Below are positions 7,425 through 16,326 of a stretch of 64,000 bases of DNA, piece after piece. Made by a program: the position numbers and the translations under genes. The stretch lies in contig NZ_HG942058.1 in NCBI RefSeq assembly GCF_000612665.1, forward strand, positions 62,001 through 126,000, read 5' to 3'. Under the pieces are notes generated by a model, which saw nothing but the letters and a program-made list of their open reading frames with translations, ran no database searches and was not told the DNA's origin. Source of the stretch: Neobacillus dielmonensis (GTDB lineage Bacteria > Bacillota > Bacilli > Bacillales > Cytobacillaceae). Position 1 is the first letter of the stretch. Each line of letters starts with the position of its first letter.

Positions 7425-8855
7425 TTATTTTTTTCGCAACTCTAGTATCTTCCTTACTAAATAAATCCCACCTAAACCAATGCCCCCCCATAACGGTGTG
7501 GCGATCCATGGAGTATACGATTTATTGGCCGGCCAATGTGAATTATCTATAAAGGAAATGAGCCCCGTGCTGTCATTTATCGTTGATAGGATAACAAAGC
7601 CAGTAGTAACGGCTAAGATAATGTTTTCAATTTTTTTGCTTCTCTTAGATTTTTCCATCTCTGTTATGGACGAGAGAGCTTCAATTTCAAGATGCAATTC
7701 ATCCATTAAGTCCTCAATTCTTAGTACCCTGCGGAACATCTCATACAATGCCGTCTGATGAGTAATAAAACTAACTTGTTTAAAGGAACATCTTAAAATA
7801 AAGAAAACCATCTTGGATTTTAGGCTTTCCATATCCTTTTGGGCATCTTTTTTATCCTCTAAATACTCTTCCAACGTAGCCGGAAGTCTTGAGGCCAAAA
7901 TAGAAAAATATTGCAAGGTATAATATTGATTCAGCACTAAGATATATAAATAAAAGTACACGTCCCTGATATTTGCTGCATGGGTCTCTTTAAAAAATGT
8001 ATCGGATTCATCATTTTTCAAGTAAGCAATGTGAGCCGCACCCTCTAGCGAAACACCCCAAAAGCTGTTTTCAAATAACTGAATAATTTCATCATTGTTG
8101 TCCGGATCATATTCTGATGGGGCCGCCGCATACGTTTCCTTAAACGACCGCCTCATTCGAAATAGATAGGTAAGTAACTGCTTATTATTGTCTTGAACAC
8201 TATTATAATTAGAATCCATTAATACAGAACTATATATCAAAGCATAACTTGGCAGCTTCTTTATTTCTTCAAAATAGGTATCTACGGTGACGTTACTCAA
8301 AAACTCTTGAACTAGTTGACAAAAAGAAACTTTCTCCTCATCATATGTATTCTTGCCCGTTCTCTTAAAATAACGCAACTCATCTTTATATTGGTAGATT
8401 TTCTTCAAATAATAATTACATAAAATAATATCATCAATCTCTTGACCAATCGGGTACTTGATATCGAAAACAACAAACCCAGTTTGTGTTTCAAATAGGT
8501 AAAAGTGAACACCAGAAATGGCAAACTGAAACTTTTGCCCATCAGGTGTAAATTCCATTAAATCATTATTATTTTTGGGAAGGTTAAAGGTCGCTCGTGC
8601 CTCGTGTTTTAAGGCAAATCGTGTACCAATCGCTTCATTTTTATGGATGGAATCCTTATCAATTAACCGATTAATGTGGGCAAATAAACGATGTTGATTA
8701 AAACTTTCCTCTTTCCAAATTTTTTCTGATTCGTTATTTTTCTTCTTTACAAACTCCGCATTGGTTATTTTTTCAATCGTTTCCTCATAGCTTGACTTGA
8801 TGGCAAAAGGTACAATCAGGAAAGTTGATTGGGTTTCACTTTTATACCTGTACAT
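7425..8855 (-). CDS. Unknown protein with two C-terminal membrane segments
   Basis: A 476-aa protein I do not recognise by family. The first ~400 residues are soluble, mixed alpha/beta then long helices, including a coiled-coil-like stretch (RRVLRIEDLMDELHLEIEAL). Two hydrophobic segments close the protein: IIENILAV-type helix near residue 405-425 and WIATPLWGGIGLGGIYLV near 450-470, followed by a basic tail. The layout recalls CorA-like proteins (large cytosolic domain, helix stalk, two C-terminal helices), but no GMN motif is seen. I prefer the ATG at 8855 (AAAGGCAGG upstream) over 8879. Location among defence genes hints at a membrane effector; unproven. Confidence 0.6.
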   Translation of the reverse strand: MYRYKSETQSTFLIVPFAIKSSYEETIEKITNAEFVKKKNNESEKIWKEESFNQHRLFAHINRLIDKDSIHKNEAIGTRFALKHEARATFNLPKNNNDLMEFTPDGQKFQFAISGVHFYLFETQTGFVVFDIKYPIGQEIDDIILCNYYLKKIYQYKDELRYFKRTGKNTYDEEKVSFCQLVQEFLSNVTVDTYFEEIKKLPSYALIYSSVLMDSNYNSVQDNNKQLLTYLFRMRRSFKETYAAAPSEYDPDNNDEIIQLFENSFWGVSLEGAAHIAYLKNDESDTFFKETHAANIRDVYFYLYILVLNQYYTLQYFSILASRLPATLEEYLEDKKDAQKDMESLKSKMVFFILRCSFKQVSFITHQTALYEMFRRVLRIEDLMDELHLEIEALSSITEMEKSKRSKKIENIILAVTTGFVILSTINDSTGLISFIDNSHWPANKSYTPWIATPLWGGIGLGGIYLVRKILELRKK

Positions 8856-8983
8856 TTTAATGCCTGCCTTTCTTTCCATTTAGTTCAGATCCAATATACC
8901 CCATCGACTTTCATTTCAAGAGCCGAGATTTCGTTGTAACAAATGATTGGCAATCCGCCGAACATATCCTACACTTCACTACT

Positions 8984-9982
8984 TTAGCTTCGTTTTTTCT
9001 CCTGGACCCATTCTTCTAAGTTGGCAAAAAAATCTTGATTCAGCTCATTTTTGCTGTCAGGTTTTAATAGGTTCGTAATATGCTTCACATTATTTTGCCA
9101 TTCGAATTCGATAACTGGATAGGAATTCCAATCTCTATCAAATATCCCGTCACTATATATATCTGATTGGCAAGTAACAAATACGTCTTTATTTAAGGCA
9201 CTCGCTATTCCTGCTTCAAGATGCAGCCAGCCGGAAGAGTATTTTTTATGTATTTTATCTTTTTGTTTTTCTCCACCTACTCGATCGCGTAAAAAGTAAG
9301 CATGGCTTCTCTCAAGACCAATCACAATCATTGCCTCACATTCTAAAACAGTGTCTGTTACTCTTCCTATGGGGTCCTTCTTTTGATATTTGCCGATCGT
9401 TACCCGAACAGGTTTAATTCCCATTTTTCTGAGTCGGTTAGAGAAAGATTCTAGGAAAAATCTTTGGAACTCTGTGTCGGGATTGACGGTACTAATGAAA
9501 ACTGGGATTAAGTCTTCGTCATTTATGGTTTCATTTTCCTTGATAATTCGTTCTAAATGATTAGAAAAGTTTTTTGTATATACCTTTAAAATAGTCTGTA
9601 TAGAATCAAGAATCATATCTGCAGCACTTTGCGCAGAATCTTTGGAATGGCCTGTATCATGCACTAAACCATTACGGATTTCTCTGATTAAGTTACATCT
9701 ATAAATGATTTCTTGTGGAATTTTTATTTCATTATTTCCTTCTCGATTATTGAAATTTCTTAAATGTTCTATGTAGTCATTTAATACTTTAAAATCGGTT
9801 TTCTTAGCCTTTAATTCACGCATGAAATCAGCTAAAAACCCTTCTAAAAATACAGCCCCCCATACTGCCGATGCAAAATATTGCTCCGTGTTAAAGTTCA
9901 TCGAACAATTTTGCAAATGATCAAAAGTAGATTCGGAAAGATACGGTTCATATTCAAAAAATTCATATCTTTTTTCTGGCAT
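8984..9982 (-). CDS. HEPN-like plus TIR/SLOG-like fusion protein
   Basis: A 332-aa protein. Residues 1-140 are helical and carry RNGLVH (103-108), matching the R-x4-H catalytic motif of HEPN ribonucleases. Residues ~155-295 look like a Rossmann-type TIR/SLOG or deoxyribosyltransferase-like domain: VFISTVNPDTEFQRFF, then ECEAMIVIGLERS, and WLHLEAGIASALNKDVFV, whose glutamate (256) sits where such folds bind or cleave nucleotides. The start at 9982 has AAGGGTGAG upstream. The architecture fits a nucleotide-sensing or NAD-acting toxin or abortive-infection effector; that role is inference. It appears monocistronic. Confidence 0.6.
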   Translation of the reverse strand: MPEKRYEFFEYEPYLSESTFDHLQNCSMNFNTEQYFASAVWGAVFLEGFLADFMRELKAKKTDFKVLNDYIEHLRNFNNREGNNEIKIPQEIIYRCNLIREIRNGLVHDTGHSKDSAQSAADMILDSIQTILKVYTKNFSNHLERIIKENETINDEDLIPVFISTVNPDTEFQRFFLESFSNRLRKMGIKPVRVTIGKYQKKDPIGRVTDTVLECEAMIVIGLERSHAYFLRDRVGGEKQKDKIHKKYSSGWLHLEAGIASALNKDVFVTCQSDIYSDGIFDRDWNSYPVIEFEWQNNVKHITNLLKPDSKNELNQDFFANLEEWVQEKKRS

Positions 9983-10206
9983 TAAACTCACCCTTAAACA
10001 AATAGTTGTTATGTACTGCAAAAAAAGTTATAGGCTAATTATAGTACAAAATGACCATTCAAAGAATAGATTTCTACCTATCTTAGTAATAGATGGTTCT
10101 TACAAGCATAGATAGAATTAGAACCCCATACCGTTACGTTTCCTACTTATCTGAGTCAACGGACGCCATAAAAGTGGATTATCGTGTGGCTATGAGGTTC
10201 ATCCTA

Positions 10207-11058
10207 TTATCTTACCTTTTTATATAATTTTTGATTAGGTACCACTTGTTCAAAATGGTTAGCGACATTCTTAAAAGCAATCGTTTCTTTATCTCCGAGC
10301 CCCAAGATTCCAAACATCCCTAAACTATCATAGAAGAGCTTCAGTACATGATCCTGCAAAGTATGATTAAAATAGATGAGAACATTCCGGCACAAGATTA
10401 CATTGAACTCGTTGAAGGATCCGTCCGTTACGAGATTATGCTGGGCAAACACCATGTTCTTTGTAAGGAAAGGATGAAACTGCACCCCATGACTCGTCAC
10501 ACTATAGTAGTCAGAGAAGCTCTTTTTGCCGCCTGACTGTAAGTAATTGTTTGTGTACTTCTTCATCTGATTTAGTGGAAACAGCCCTGTTTTGGCCTTT
10601 GTTAACACATCGGCATTAATGTCGGTGGCATAGATGGTCGCTTTTTCGTAGAGCCCTTCTTCAAGGAGCAGAATCGCCATTGAGTATACTTCCTCTCCCG
10701 TTGCACAGCCGGCATGCCAGATGCGGATGGTAGGATAAGTCCGCAGCATCGGGACAATATTCTCCCTAAACTCACGGAAAAAGGTCGGATCCCGGAACAT
10801 TTCCGTCACGTTTATCGAAAAATCAGCCAATAACCGCTTCAAGCAGGCCGCATCATGCAACAATCGTTCTTGCAGACCGGAAATCGTCGAAAGCCCCTCA
10901 GCTGAAACGCGATACCAGATCCTTCTTTTAATAGAATGATAGGCGTAATCTCGGAAATCATAACCATACCACTCATACAGTGCTTGAAGAAGCAGAGAGA
11001 TTTCCAGCCTTTCCAACCGTTCCTGCAAGCCGGTATCAGTTTGTTTTTCCATCGGCAA
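10207..11058 (-). CDS. CheR-type SAM-dependent methyltransferase
   Basis: A 283-aa CheR-family protein. An N-terminal all-alpha region (~10-90: KRRIWYRVSAEGLSTISGLQERL...) precedes the methyltransferase fold with IRIWHAGCATGEEVYSMAI (SAM-binding), IYATDINADVL and NVILCRNVLIYF. Classical CheR methylates glutamates on chemoreceptors. With no chemotaxis receptor nearby and a hybrid kinase just upstream, it more likely acts in this signalling operon. Start is TTG at 11058 with AAAGGTG seven bases away; an ATG lies two codons later. It overlaps the kinase gene by 23 bases. Confidence 0.85.
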   Translation of the reverse strand: MPMEKQTDTGLQERLERLEISLLLQALYEWYGYDFRDYAYHSIKRRIWYRVSAEGLSTISGLQERLLHDAACLKRLLADFSINVTEMFRDPTFFREFRENIVPMLRTYPTIRIWHAGCATGEEVYSMAILLLEEGLYEKATIYATDINADVLTKAKTGLFPLNQMKKYTNNYLQSGGKKSFSDYYSVTSHGVQFHPFLTKNMVFAQHNLVTDGSFNEFNVILCRNVLIYFNHTLQDHVLKLFYDSLGMFGILGLGDKETIAFKNVANHFEQVVPNQKLYKKVR

Positions 11059-14000
11059 ATAACCACACCTTTATGAGCGAAATTAGCTGTTCAGGATTGA
11101 CGGGCTTCGTGATATAATCTGAGGCCCCTGCTTCGATGCATTTGGCCCGGTCATCCATCATCGCTTTCGCTGTTAAAGCGATAATCGGCAAACTCTCAAA
11201 TTCTGGCTGTTTCCGTATTTGTTTCATGGTTTCATAGCCGTCCATTTCTGGCATCATAATATCCATCAATATTAAATCAAAATCAGTTGGGTGCTCCGAG
11301 AGCGTCTGCAGGCACTCCCTGCCGTTCTCAGCAAAGGAAATTTCCATTCCGCACCCTTCTAAAATATTCGATAGCGCAAAGACGTTGCGGACATCATCAT
11401 CCACTATCAGTGCTTTCTTGCCTTCCAGATAGTTCCGATTGGATGAGGTTTTTACCGTATGGGAATGCTGCATAATTGGCTGTGAGTCGCCTTGATCACG
11501 TAAAAAGAATTCAAGCTCTTCCAATAACCGCTGCGGCGCAAGGGCATCCTTCATGATAATCGTATGGGCCTGTTTTTTCAGCCACACTTCCTCTTTTGCA
11601 GTTAACTCCCGGCCTGTATAAATGAAGATTTTAATTCCTTCGTTTACTGAATGGGCCCTGATTTCCCCAAGGACTTCGAATCCGGTTGTATCCGCTAAGC
11701 CTAAATCGAGAATCATTCCGTCGAATGCCCCTAGCTTTAACTCTTCTAGTGCTTCTGCACCTGTGGCAACAGCTTTCAAAACCACATTTCGATTGCCGAT
11801 CAGCTCCATCAAGCTGTTTCGCTGCCTCCGATCATCATCGACAATTAACAGCCGTTTAATGGGCTGAGCGACATCTGTTGAGATAGGCTGATTAACTTCT
11901 TTTGTCTCTGGATCTTTAACAGGGATCTGGGTTTCATGTTCTTCTGCGGCAGAGGAGGCTGCCACTTCCTCCGCTGCAAGACGCCATTCTTCTTGAACAG
12001 ATTGATAATCTCCTAAATAAAAAGTAAACGTACTACCCTTTCCTTCGACACTATCCACCGTGATTTTCCCGCTTAATAGGATAGAAATTTCACGACAAAT
12101 GGATAACCCTAAACCGGTTCCGCCATATTTTCGGCTGGTTGTACCATCAGCCTGTTGGAAGGCTTCAAACACCAAATCATGTTTGGACTCTGGAATTCCG
12201 ATCCCCGTATCGGAGACCGCGAAATAAACGGAATACGGATCAGCCCCTTGGCCGATTTCCAAAGTGACCTCTCCCTGATGGGTAAACTTAAACGCATTAG
12301 ATAACAAATTCATTAATACCTGCTGAATGCGCTGGGAATCATTATAAATGAATGTCGGCGTTCCTTGCTTTCGAACCACATGGAAGGTGAGTCCTTTTTC
12401 ATTGGCGACCTGCTGAAAGCTCCTTTGGGCGAATTCCATTAGGTCCTCTATAGACACGGCAGCGGGTTGAACGTCCATTTTTCCCGACTCTATTTTCGCA
12501 AGGTCTAAAATATCGTTAATGAGTGTGAGTAAATCACTGCCAGAGGAGTAAATCGTTTGAGCAAATTCTACTTGCTTTTCGGTTAAGTTCTGTCCTTGAT
12601 TATCACCAAGAAGCTTCGATAGTATGAGCAGACTATTTAACGGCGTCCGTAATTCATGAGACATATTCGCTAGGAACTCAGATTTGTACTTGGAACTTAA
12701 CGCCAGCTGTTTCGCCTGTTCTTCCAACTCCCTGCGGGCCCTTTCCATTTCTTGGTTCGTCTGGGCTAATCTCTTATTTTGCATTTCAAAGATTTCTGCC
12801 TTTTCTCTTAACGTCACGTTCGTTTCTTCCAGCTCTTCCTGCTGGGCCTGGAGTTTTTCCTCTGACTCCCTAAGCGCGACTGTTTGTGACTCAAGCTCTT
12901 CATTCGTGGCTCTTAATTCCTCTTGCTGGGTTTGCAGCTCTTCCGATTGAGCCTGGAGTTCTTCTGTCATTACTTGTGATTCCTCAAGCAGTTCTGCCAA
13001 GCGGGCTCGGCTTATGATGCTTTCCATCATGATTCCGACATGTCCAACCAGTTCTTCTAACAATAATTGCTGCTGGTGCGAAAACCGGTTGAAGGAGGCA
13101 ATTTCCACTACCCCTTTTACGTCGCCCTCAAAACTGATAGGCAAAACATAGATTGTGTTCGGAGAAGCCTCACCTAGGCCGGATTGGACTTGAAGATAAT
13201 CACTAGGAACATTGGTTAGCAGGATTGGATACTTCTCAACAGCAGCCTGTCCAACGATTCCTTCCCCAAAGTAAAAGTAGTTGGGCCGGTTACCACTTTC
13301 GTAAAAGGCGTAACTGGATAATCGGTTTAACAACGGTTTCTGTTGCTCATCATATTCTTTCAGATAAAAGACCGCTTGGCAGGCTTCGATGAGTGGTACA
13401 ACCTTTGATAAAAAGGTGCTTGTAAAGGCCTCAAGTTCGTACTTGCCGCTTAAAGCAGCCAGTATATCGGCGAGATTGGCCTTAATCCAGGCATATTCCT
13501 GATTTTCTTTTCGAAGTCTCTGCTCCTTTTCAACCTGCTCGTCTAAGGACTGGGTCATCCGATTAAACGACTCCGCCACCTCACCGATTTCATCCCTATT
13601 GGTGATAACAATCCGCGTTTTCAAGTTGGCGGTTCCGGCCGAAACATCGGTCATGACATCGGCTACACTTTTTAAACGTCGTGCGGCTCTCCAAAGGCCT
13701 CGAATCATCACAACTAGTCCTAATAGGAGAACGGCTAGCGAAATCATCATTCCCCAGATCAAGTTACTCCGGTACTCCTCGGATGCTTGGTCTAGTGACG
13801 TTTTCATACCCTTTTCAAAGGAATCAATAATGTTCGTAATACTTTGAAAATACTCATCATGAAACTGTCTACTATTGGTTTCCATCAGTTCGATTGCTTC
13901 ATCGCTTTTCCCTTCGCTTACGAGGAGTAGGATTTGGTCCTTATAGGCCATAAACGTTTGATTGGTCTTGTTTAGTTCTTGGAGCAGTTGCTTCTGCTCT

Positions 14001-14314
14001 GCTGTTACTTCATATTCTTGAAGCGAAGCAATCTTCTGATTAATCGTCTCACTTTCTTCCTGGATGCTGCTCATTTCCTTATCAAGGGATTTCGTTTGGG
14101 GGTAAATGACGAGATTTCGTAATTCGATCGCCACATCTTTCATGTCCGTTTGGACCGCTTCGGTCTTAAAGACCATTTGGTATTTTTCTTGAAGTTGATT
14201 GCTCGTTTTTGAAAAACTAGCAATTTGATACCAGCCCACCCCTACTAGAAGTATAACCACAAGCGGAAGTACACTAAGGCCCCATACTAATTTTGTCTTC
14301 ATTTTCATGTTCAT
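11036..14314 (-). CDS. Hybrid sensor histidine kinase with HAMP, GAF and two receiver domains
   Basis: A 1092-aa membrane kinase. Order: membrane helix ~10-30, extracytoplasmic helical sensor ~31-183 (CHASE3-like), membrane helix ~185-205, HAMP ~206-260, GAF ~280-435, long Q/E-rich coiled coil ~438-545, HisKA with FLANMSHELRTPLN (phospho-acceptor H553), HATPase with NLLSNAFKFT, DTGIGIP and GTGLGLSI, receiver 1 (RLLIVDDD ... D870) and receiver 2 (KALIVDDD ... LMDIMMPEMDGYE, D1018). Both receivers keep the acidic pair and acceptor aspartate. Receiver 1 has MKDA where the usual lysine motif KPx is expected. It overlaps the GGDEF/EAL gene by 4 bases. Confidence 0.93.
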   Translation of the reverse strand: MNMKMKTKLVWGLSVLPLVVILLVGVGWYQIASFSKTSNQLQEKYQMVFKTEAVQTDMKDVAIELRNLVIYPQTKSLDKEMSSIQEESETINQKIASLQEYEVTAEQKQLLQELNKTNQTFMAYKDQILLLVSEGKSDEAIELMETNSRQFHDEYFQSITNIIDSFEKGMKTSLDQASEEYRSNLIWGMMISLAVLLLGLVVMIRGLWRAARRLKSVADVMTDVSAGTANLKTRIVITNRDEIGEVAESFNRMTQSLDEQVEKEQRLRKENQEYAWIKANLADILAALSGKYELEAFTSTFLSKVVPLIEACQAVFYLKEYDEQQKPLLNRLSSYAFYESGNRPNYFYFGEGIVGQAAVEKYPILLTNVPSDYLQVQSGLGEASPNTIYVLPISFEGDVKGVVEIASFNRFSHQQQLLLEELVGHVGIMMESIISRARLAELLEESQVMTEELQAQSEELQTQQEELRATNEELESQTVALRESEEKLQAQQEELEETNVTLREKAEIFEMQNKRLAQTNQEMERARRELEEQAKQLALSSKYKSEFLANMSHELRTPLNSLLILSKLLGDNQGQNLTEKQVEFAQTIYSSGSDLLTLINDILDLAKIESGKMDVQPAAVSIEDLMEFAQRSFQQVANEKGLTFHVVRKQGTPTFIYNDSQRIQQVLMNLLSNAFKFTHQGEVTLEIGQGADPYSVYFAVSDTGIGIPESKHDLVFEAFQQADGTTSRKYGGTGLGLSICREISILLSGKITVDSVEGKGSTFTFYLGDYQSVQEEWRLAAEEVAASSAAEEHETQIPVKDPETKEVNQPISTDVAQPIKRLLIVDDDRRQRNSLMELIGNRNVVLKAVATGAEALEELKLGAFDGMILDLGLADTTGFEVLGEIRAHSVNEGIKIFIYTGRELTAKEEVWLKKQAHTIIMKDALAPQRLLEELEFFLRDQGDSQPIMQHSHTVKTSSNRNYLEGKKALIVDDDVRNVFALSNILEGCGMEISFAENGRECLQTLSEHPTDFDLILMDIMMPEMDGYETMKQIRKQPEFESLPIIALTAKAMMDDRAKCIEAGASDYITKPVNPEQLISLIKVWLFADGKTN

Positions 14315-16092
14315 TTCCTACCTGCTGTTCTTGTTAGTAGTTTCTCCATCACTTCTGGTTCCACTGGAGGGCTATAGAGGTAACCTTGCATTTCTTCGCA
14401 TTTCAGCTGTTTTAGTATAGTAAGCTGTTCTTCCGTTTCGACCCCTTCGGCTACCACCGTCATGTTCAAACTGCCAGCTAAGGAAACAATCGCAGCCACT
14501 AAGGCGGCCGCCTCTTTCTCTCGATTCGAAAGGTCCTGAATAAATGATTTATCTATTTTAAGGGTATGGAGCGGAAACTTACGCAAGTAGTTTAACGAAG
14601 AATAACCTGTTCCAAAGTCATCCAAACTAATCTTAATCCCTTTGCGCTTGATCTCCTCCAACACAGTCGTCACCATCTCTACGTTCCGCATGATACAGGT
14701 TTCAGTAATCTCTATCTCCAGCCATTCAGGGCTTAGACCCACTTCCATTAGGATTCGCTCAATTACTCCAACGAGTTCTTTCTGTAAAAACTGCTTTGCT
14801 GAAAAATTGACCGCCATTCGAATCGGTATCATGCCTGCATCTTGCCAAGCTTTATTTTGGCGGCAGGCCGTTCGTAATACCCATTCGCCTATTTCTAAAA
14901 TCAATCCGGTTTCTTCGGCCAATGGTATAAATTCCAGTGGAGAAACCATTCCAAGACGAGGATGGTTCCATCTTAGAAGCGCCTCCACGCTTGTGATGGC
15001 CCCGGTTTTCCCATCGATTCTTGGTTGGTATACCAGCCGCAGTTCCTTTTTTTCCACCGCTTTGCGCAAATCATTTTGCAACGTAAACTTTTTATAAGAA
15101 TTAGGATTCATCCCGGCATGGAAGAATTGGTATTTATTTTTCCCCTGCTCTTTGGAACGGTACAGAGCCGCATCCGCATTTTTCATTAACGTAATTTCAT
15201 CTTCACCGTCAAAAGGAAAAACGCTGATGCCGATACTGGTTGTGACATGCAATTCGTATGCGTCAAGATGAAAAGACTCTTGAAACGCAGAAAGAATGCC
15301 TCCTGTAATTTCAACCACCCTTTGTTCGCTCGTATTAGGCAAAAGCATCACAAACTCGTCCCCACCTAATCTGGCTGTAAAATACTCGTTGTTCGAGCAT
15401 TTTTTTAACCTTTTAGCGATTTCTTGCAGCAATTGATCGCCTAGCAAATGCCCAAGTGAATCATTGATATACTTGAAATGATCCATATCCATATACAACA
15501 AAGCAAGATTGTGATTTTTCGCCTTTCCTTCGGCGATTAATTGGTTGACCTGATCGTGAAACATCCTGCGGTTTGGCAGCCCTGTTAATCCATCGTGATA
15601 TGCCATATAGGTAATTAATTCCTGTGATTGGTTTAGATGCTGATTGACCCTCTCTAACTCAACCGTTTTTTTCATAAGACTTTCGGTTTGCTCCATCAGC
15701 TTTTGGTTCGTTCTGTAGATGTCGACAAACCCCTCAACTTTCGCTTTCAAGATATATGGGTCAAAAGGCTTGAGTATGTAATCCATTGCCCCGACAAAAT
15801 AACCTTTGAAAATATGCTGCGAATCCATATTATTGGCGGTTATGAAGATAATCGGGATATTTTTCGATTTTTCCCGTGATTTGATCAGTTTTGCGGTTTC
15901 GAATCCGTCCATTCCCGGCATTTGCACGTCGAGTAGAATGGTGGCAAAATCATATTTCAGTAAGTATTTTAATGCTTCTTCCCCTGAAAATGCTTTGATG
16001 AGTTGGTAATTTTCTCTCTCAATAATTGCTTCTAATGCTAATAAGTTTTCCACACGGTCGTCTACCAATAAGATATTTACTTTTTCATCCAT
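14311..16092 (-). CDS. Response regulator with GGDEF and EAL domains (c-di-GMP turnover)
   Basis: A 593-aa cytosolic protein. Receiver ~5-125 with D55 in LLDVQMPGMDG; coiled linker ~128-160; GGDEF domain with intact RLGGDEF (241-247) and substrate-site LDFKYIN-like MDMDHFKYIN; EAL domain with intact EALLRW (370-375), NFSAKQF, EITETCIM, DDFGTGYSSL, KIDKSFI and VAEGVET. Both diguanylate cyclase and phosphodiesterase motifs look active, so the net direction cannot be read from sequence. First gene of a three-gene operon with the kinase and CheR-like enzyme. Confidence 0.94.
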   Translation of the reverse strand: MDEKVNILLVDDRVENLLALEAIIERENYQLIKAFSGEEALKYLLKYDFATILLDVQMPGMDGFETAKLIKSREKSKNIPIIFITANNMDSQHIFKGYFVGAMDYILKPFDPYILKAKVEGFVDIYRTNQKLMEQTESLMKKTVELERVNQHLNQSQELITYMAYHDGLTGLPNRRMFHDQVNQLIAEGKAKNHNLALLYMDMDHFKYINDSLGHLLGDQLLQEIAKRLKKCSNNEYFTARLGGDEFVMLLPNTSEQRVVEITGGILSAFQESFHLDAYELHVTTSIGISVFPFDGEDEITLMKNADAALYRSKEQGKNKYQFFHAGMNPNSYKKFTLQNDLRKAVEKKELRLVYQPRIDGKTGAITSVEALLRWNHPRLGMVSPLEFIPLAEETGLILEIGEWVLRTACRQNKAWQDAGMIPIRMAVNFSAKQFLQKELVGVIERILMEVGLSPEWLEIEITETCIMRNVEMVTTVLEEIKRKGIKISLDDFGTGYSSLNYLRKFPLHTLKIDKSFIQDLSNREKEAAALVAAIVSLAGSLNMTVVAEGVETEEQLTILKQLKCEEMQGYLYSPPVEPEVMEKLLTRTAGRK

Positions 16093-16173
16093 TTGATTTC
16101 CATCCTCATCTGCCGCGATTTTGTCACTCGCACATAAATCGGTATTTTTTCACATTGATTATTTCAAAATAAG

Positions 16174-16195
16174 GCGTAATCTTTAAAATTTACGC
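16174..16195. promoter_or_regulatory. Inverted repeat GCGTAA-N10-TTACGC
   Basis: Perfect 6-base arms with a 10-base spacer in the divergent region between the c-di-GMP operon and the XRE regulator. TTTGCGTTA recurs at about 16277. A regulator-binding site is plausible. Confidence 0.4.
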
Positions 16196-16201
16196 AATAT
16201 T

Positions 16202-16218
16202 AGTCACAAAATGTGACT
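16202..16218. promoter_or_regulatory. Palindromic operator candidate AGTCACAAAATGTGACT
   Basis: A perfect 17-base palindrome (7-base arms, AAA centre) ahead of both divergent genes. Related half-sites occur at 16126 (TTGTCACTC) and 16235 (TTCACATTTTG). Likely bound by the neighbouring XRE protein or another dimeric repressor. Confidence 0.5.
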
Positions 16219-16326
16219 ATTTAATCATATCATAGTTCACATTTTGTTTTGTAAAGAATTTTACGAATGATTTACTTTGTAATTTGCGTTATGTTATACA
16301 GTAAATAGAGATTAGGTGGTCATAGG

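Noticed and set aside
11287-12950. Several plus-strand frames opposite the kinase gene
   Set aside because: Ser/Cys-rich translations typical of the antisense of a coiled-coil gene; no ribosome binding sites.
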